From positions 4,314,930-4,378,929 of the forward strand of contig NC_030389.2 in assembly GCF_001625215.2 (NCBI RefSeq): DNA of 64,000 nt. Reading direction: 5' to 3'. Made by a program: the position numbers and the translations under genes. Positions 63,238 to 64,000 of the stretch are shown in pieces (within the stretch, counting starts at the first letter, position 1; each line of letters opens with the position of its first letter). Source of the DNA: Daucus carota subsp. sativus. Its lineage: Eukaryota > Streptophyta > Magnoliopsida > Apiales > Apiaceae. The notes beneath the pieces are model-generated. The model saw nothing but the letters and a program-made list of their open reading frames with translations. It did not search any database and was not told where the DNA came from.

Positions 63238-63620
63238 TTACATAAATCGGGAATCGGACCTAATCGGTTGAGCTACCGATTCAAGGATTAATCAGAAATC
63301 GGGGATTAATCGAAAGGATTAATCAGAGTTAAAATCGGTTTTATTTTAATATTAAAATATTATTTAATATTTAGTTATTATTATATTATCTATTTAGTAA
63401 CTAATAAATTTACTATATTCATAATCTCTATAATTATTCACATTTAAAGTAATATAGTATTTTAATTTTAATAATTTATCACATATATATCGATTAATAA
63501 ATATATATATATATGAGGATTAATCGGATTTCAAAAATCGGATCGACAACTGACCTTGCCTGACCTTGCAGGAGATTAATCGGAAATTAATCGGTTAAAT
63601 CGGGGATTTTTAGAACGGGA
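63238..63620. repeat. ATTAATCGG-rich repeat, hAT-MITE-like
   Basis: GGATTAATC, AATCGGG and GATTAATCGG occur at least ten times at both sides of an AT-rich middle (63340-63510). The layout is the same as in the delimited hAT elements: word-rich flanks and a plain middle. No target duplication was found, and its right part touches the plastid insert. Confidence 0.5.
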
Positions 63621-63629
63621 AATTTATAA

Positions 63630-64000
63630 CACAAGTATTCAATTAGTTAGGACTTGTTTAGTATTAAATTGTACCCAAGACAAAAAAAGTTCTTATATCG
63701 AAGAGACCCGTACTTCCTTTGTTGAAATAGGGATAAATGGTTTGAGTCGAGATTTTATAAAAATAGACTTAGTGAAATCCCCTATTTCGTATACCGCAAA
63801 AAGGAATGATCCTTCGCGTTCAGGATTGATCTATGAGAATGGATCAGATTGCACCAATATCAATCCGTTTTCTTCCCGTTTTTTCTACTATTCCAACGCA
63901 AGGATTAAAGAATCCCTTAATCAAAACCAAGGCACTATTCATACATTGTTCAATAGAAATAAGGAATACCAATCTTTGATAATTTTGTCATCCTCTAATT
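63630..64000 (+). pseudogene. ycf2: Plastid ycf2 insert (NUPT), runs off the end
   Basis: From codon ATT at 63637 the frame is open to the window end, about 121 codons, and reads '[11 protein letters not shown]', '[18 protein letters not shown]', '[20 protein letters not shown]', '[20 protein letters not shown]', 'IILSSSN'. This is an internal part of plastid Ycf2, diverged from the common version I recall (for example 'YTAKRND' for 'YIRKRND'). It lies beside nuclear repeats, so it is a nuclear plastid insertion, 5' truncated on this side. Its full extent lies beyond the window. Confidence 0.85.

Noticed and set aside
63630-64000. True chloroplast contig or assembly chimera
   Set aside because: The insert directly adjoins nuclear-type repeats without a low-complexity joint and differs from the usual plastid sequence. 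A chimera cannot be fully excluded without reads.

Overview
The window is nuclear DNA of a flowering plant, almost certainly a eudicot and probably an asterid (the family cannot be fixed from this sequence alone). The evidence is AT-rich intergenic DNA, GT-AG introns, plant-only gene families (a restorer-like PPR, a GT34 xylosyltransferase, an MLO protein, plastid ferredoxins), an AU/TS-type SINE tail and a plastid ycf2 insert.

Layout. 1-4.4 kb: AT-rich intergenic DNA with a MULE-type MITE and a Copia fossil whose LTR ends 5 bp before the start codon of a PPR gene. 4.4-10.0 kb: the intact PPR gene (plus strand) and at least five decaying copies of its 3' end, one split by a hAT MITE with a perfect 8-bp target duplication. 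10.5-14.5 kb: a six-exon RING-H2 E3 ligase gene (minus). 14.7-20 kb: MITEs, a SINE tail, a hAT transposase fragment and the 3' end of a LINE. 20.05-22.5 kb: a three-exon type-II DnaJ/Hsp40 gene (minus) with nested MITEs in intron 2. 25.0-26.4 kb: an intronless xyloglucan xylosyltransferase gene (plus). 27.4-29.4 kb: a Pack-MULE-like element with a perfect 9-bp target duplication, holding unrecognised gene-like sequence and a nested hAT element. 30.7-34.3 kb: a FAR1/MULE-transposase pseudogene, then fragments of a plant SH2 (STAT-like) gene and of a cytochrome P450. 35-38.1 kb: repeats. 38.5-46.3 kb: a 12-exon TMN1 (EMP/nonaspanin) gene (plus) with an 18-nt microexon. 47.7-57.8 kb: a tandem ferredoxin cluster (Fd1 to Fd6), of which four copies read through and three are pseudogenes or fragments. 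58.1-61.8 kb: a 15-exon MLO gene of the MLO4/MLO11 clade (minus). 62-64 kb: AT-rich DNA, then a plastid ycf2 insert running off the end.

The active-looking host genes do not form one pathway. They include an organelle RNA-binding PPR, a ubiquitin ligase, a co-chaperone, a Golgi cell-wall enzyme, a Golgi membrane protein, plastid electron carriers and a plasma-membrane MLO. The unifying theme is transposon activity. At least six non-autonomous hAT-type and several MULE-type elements can be delimited to the base by their target duplications. In the ferredoxin cluster the paralogues serve as empty-site controls: independent insertions lie in the Fd2 promoter, at the Fd2 stop codon, inside the Fd4 reading frame and about 40 bp from the Fd5 TATA-like box. 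All calls come from reading the sequence; no database search was possible.
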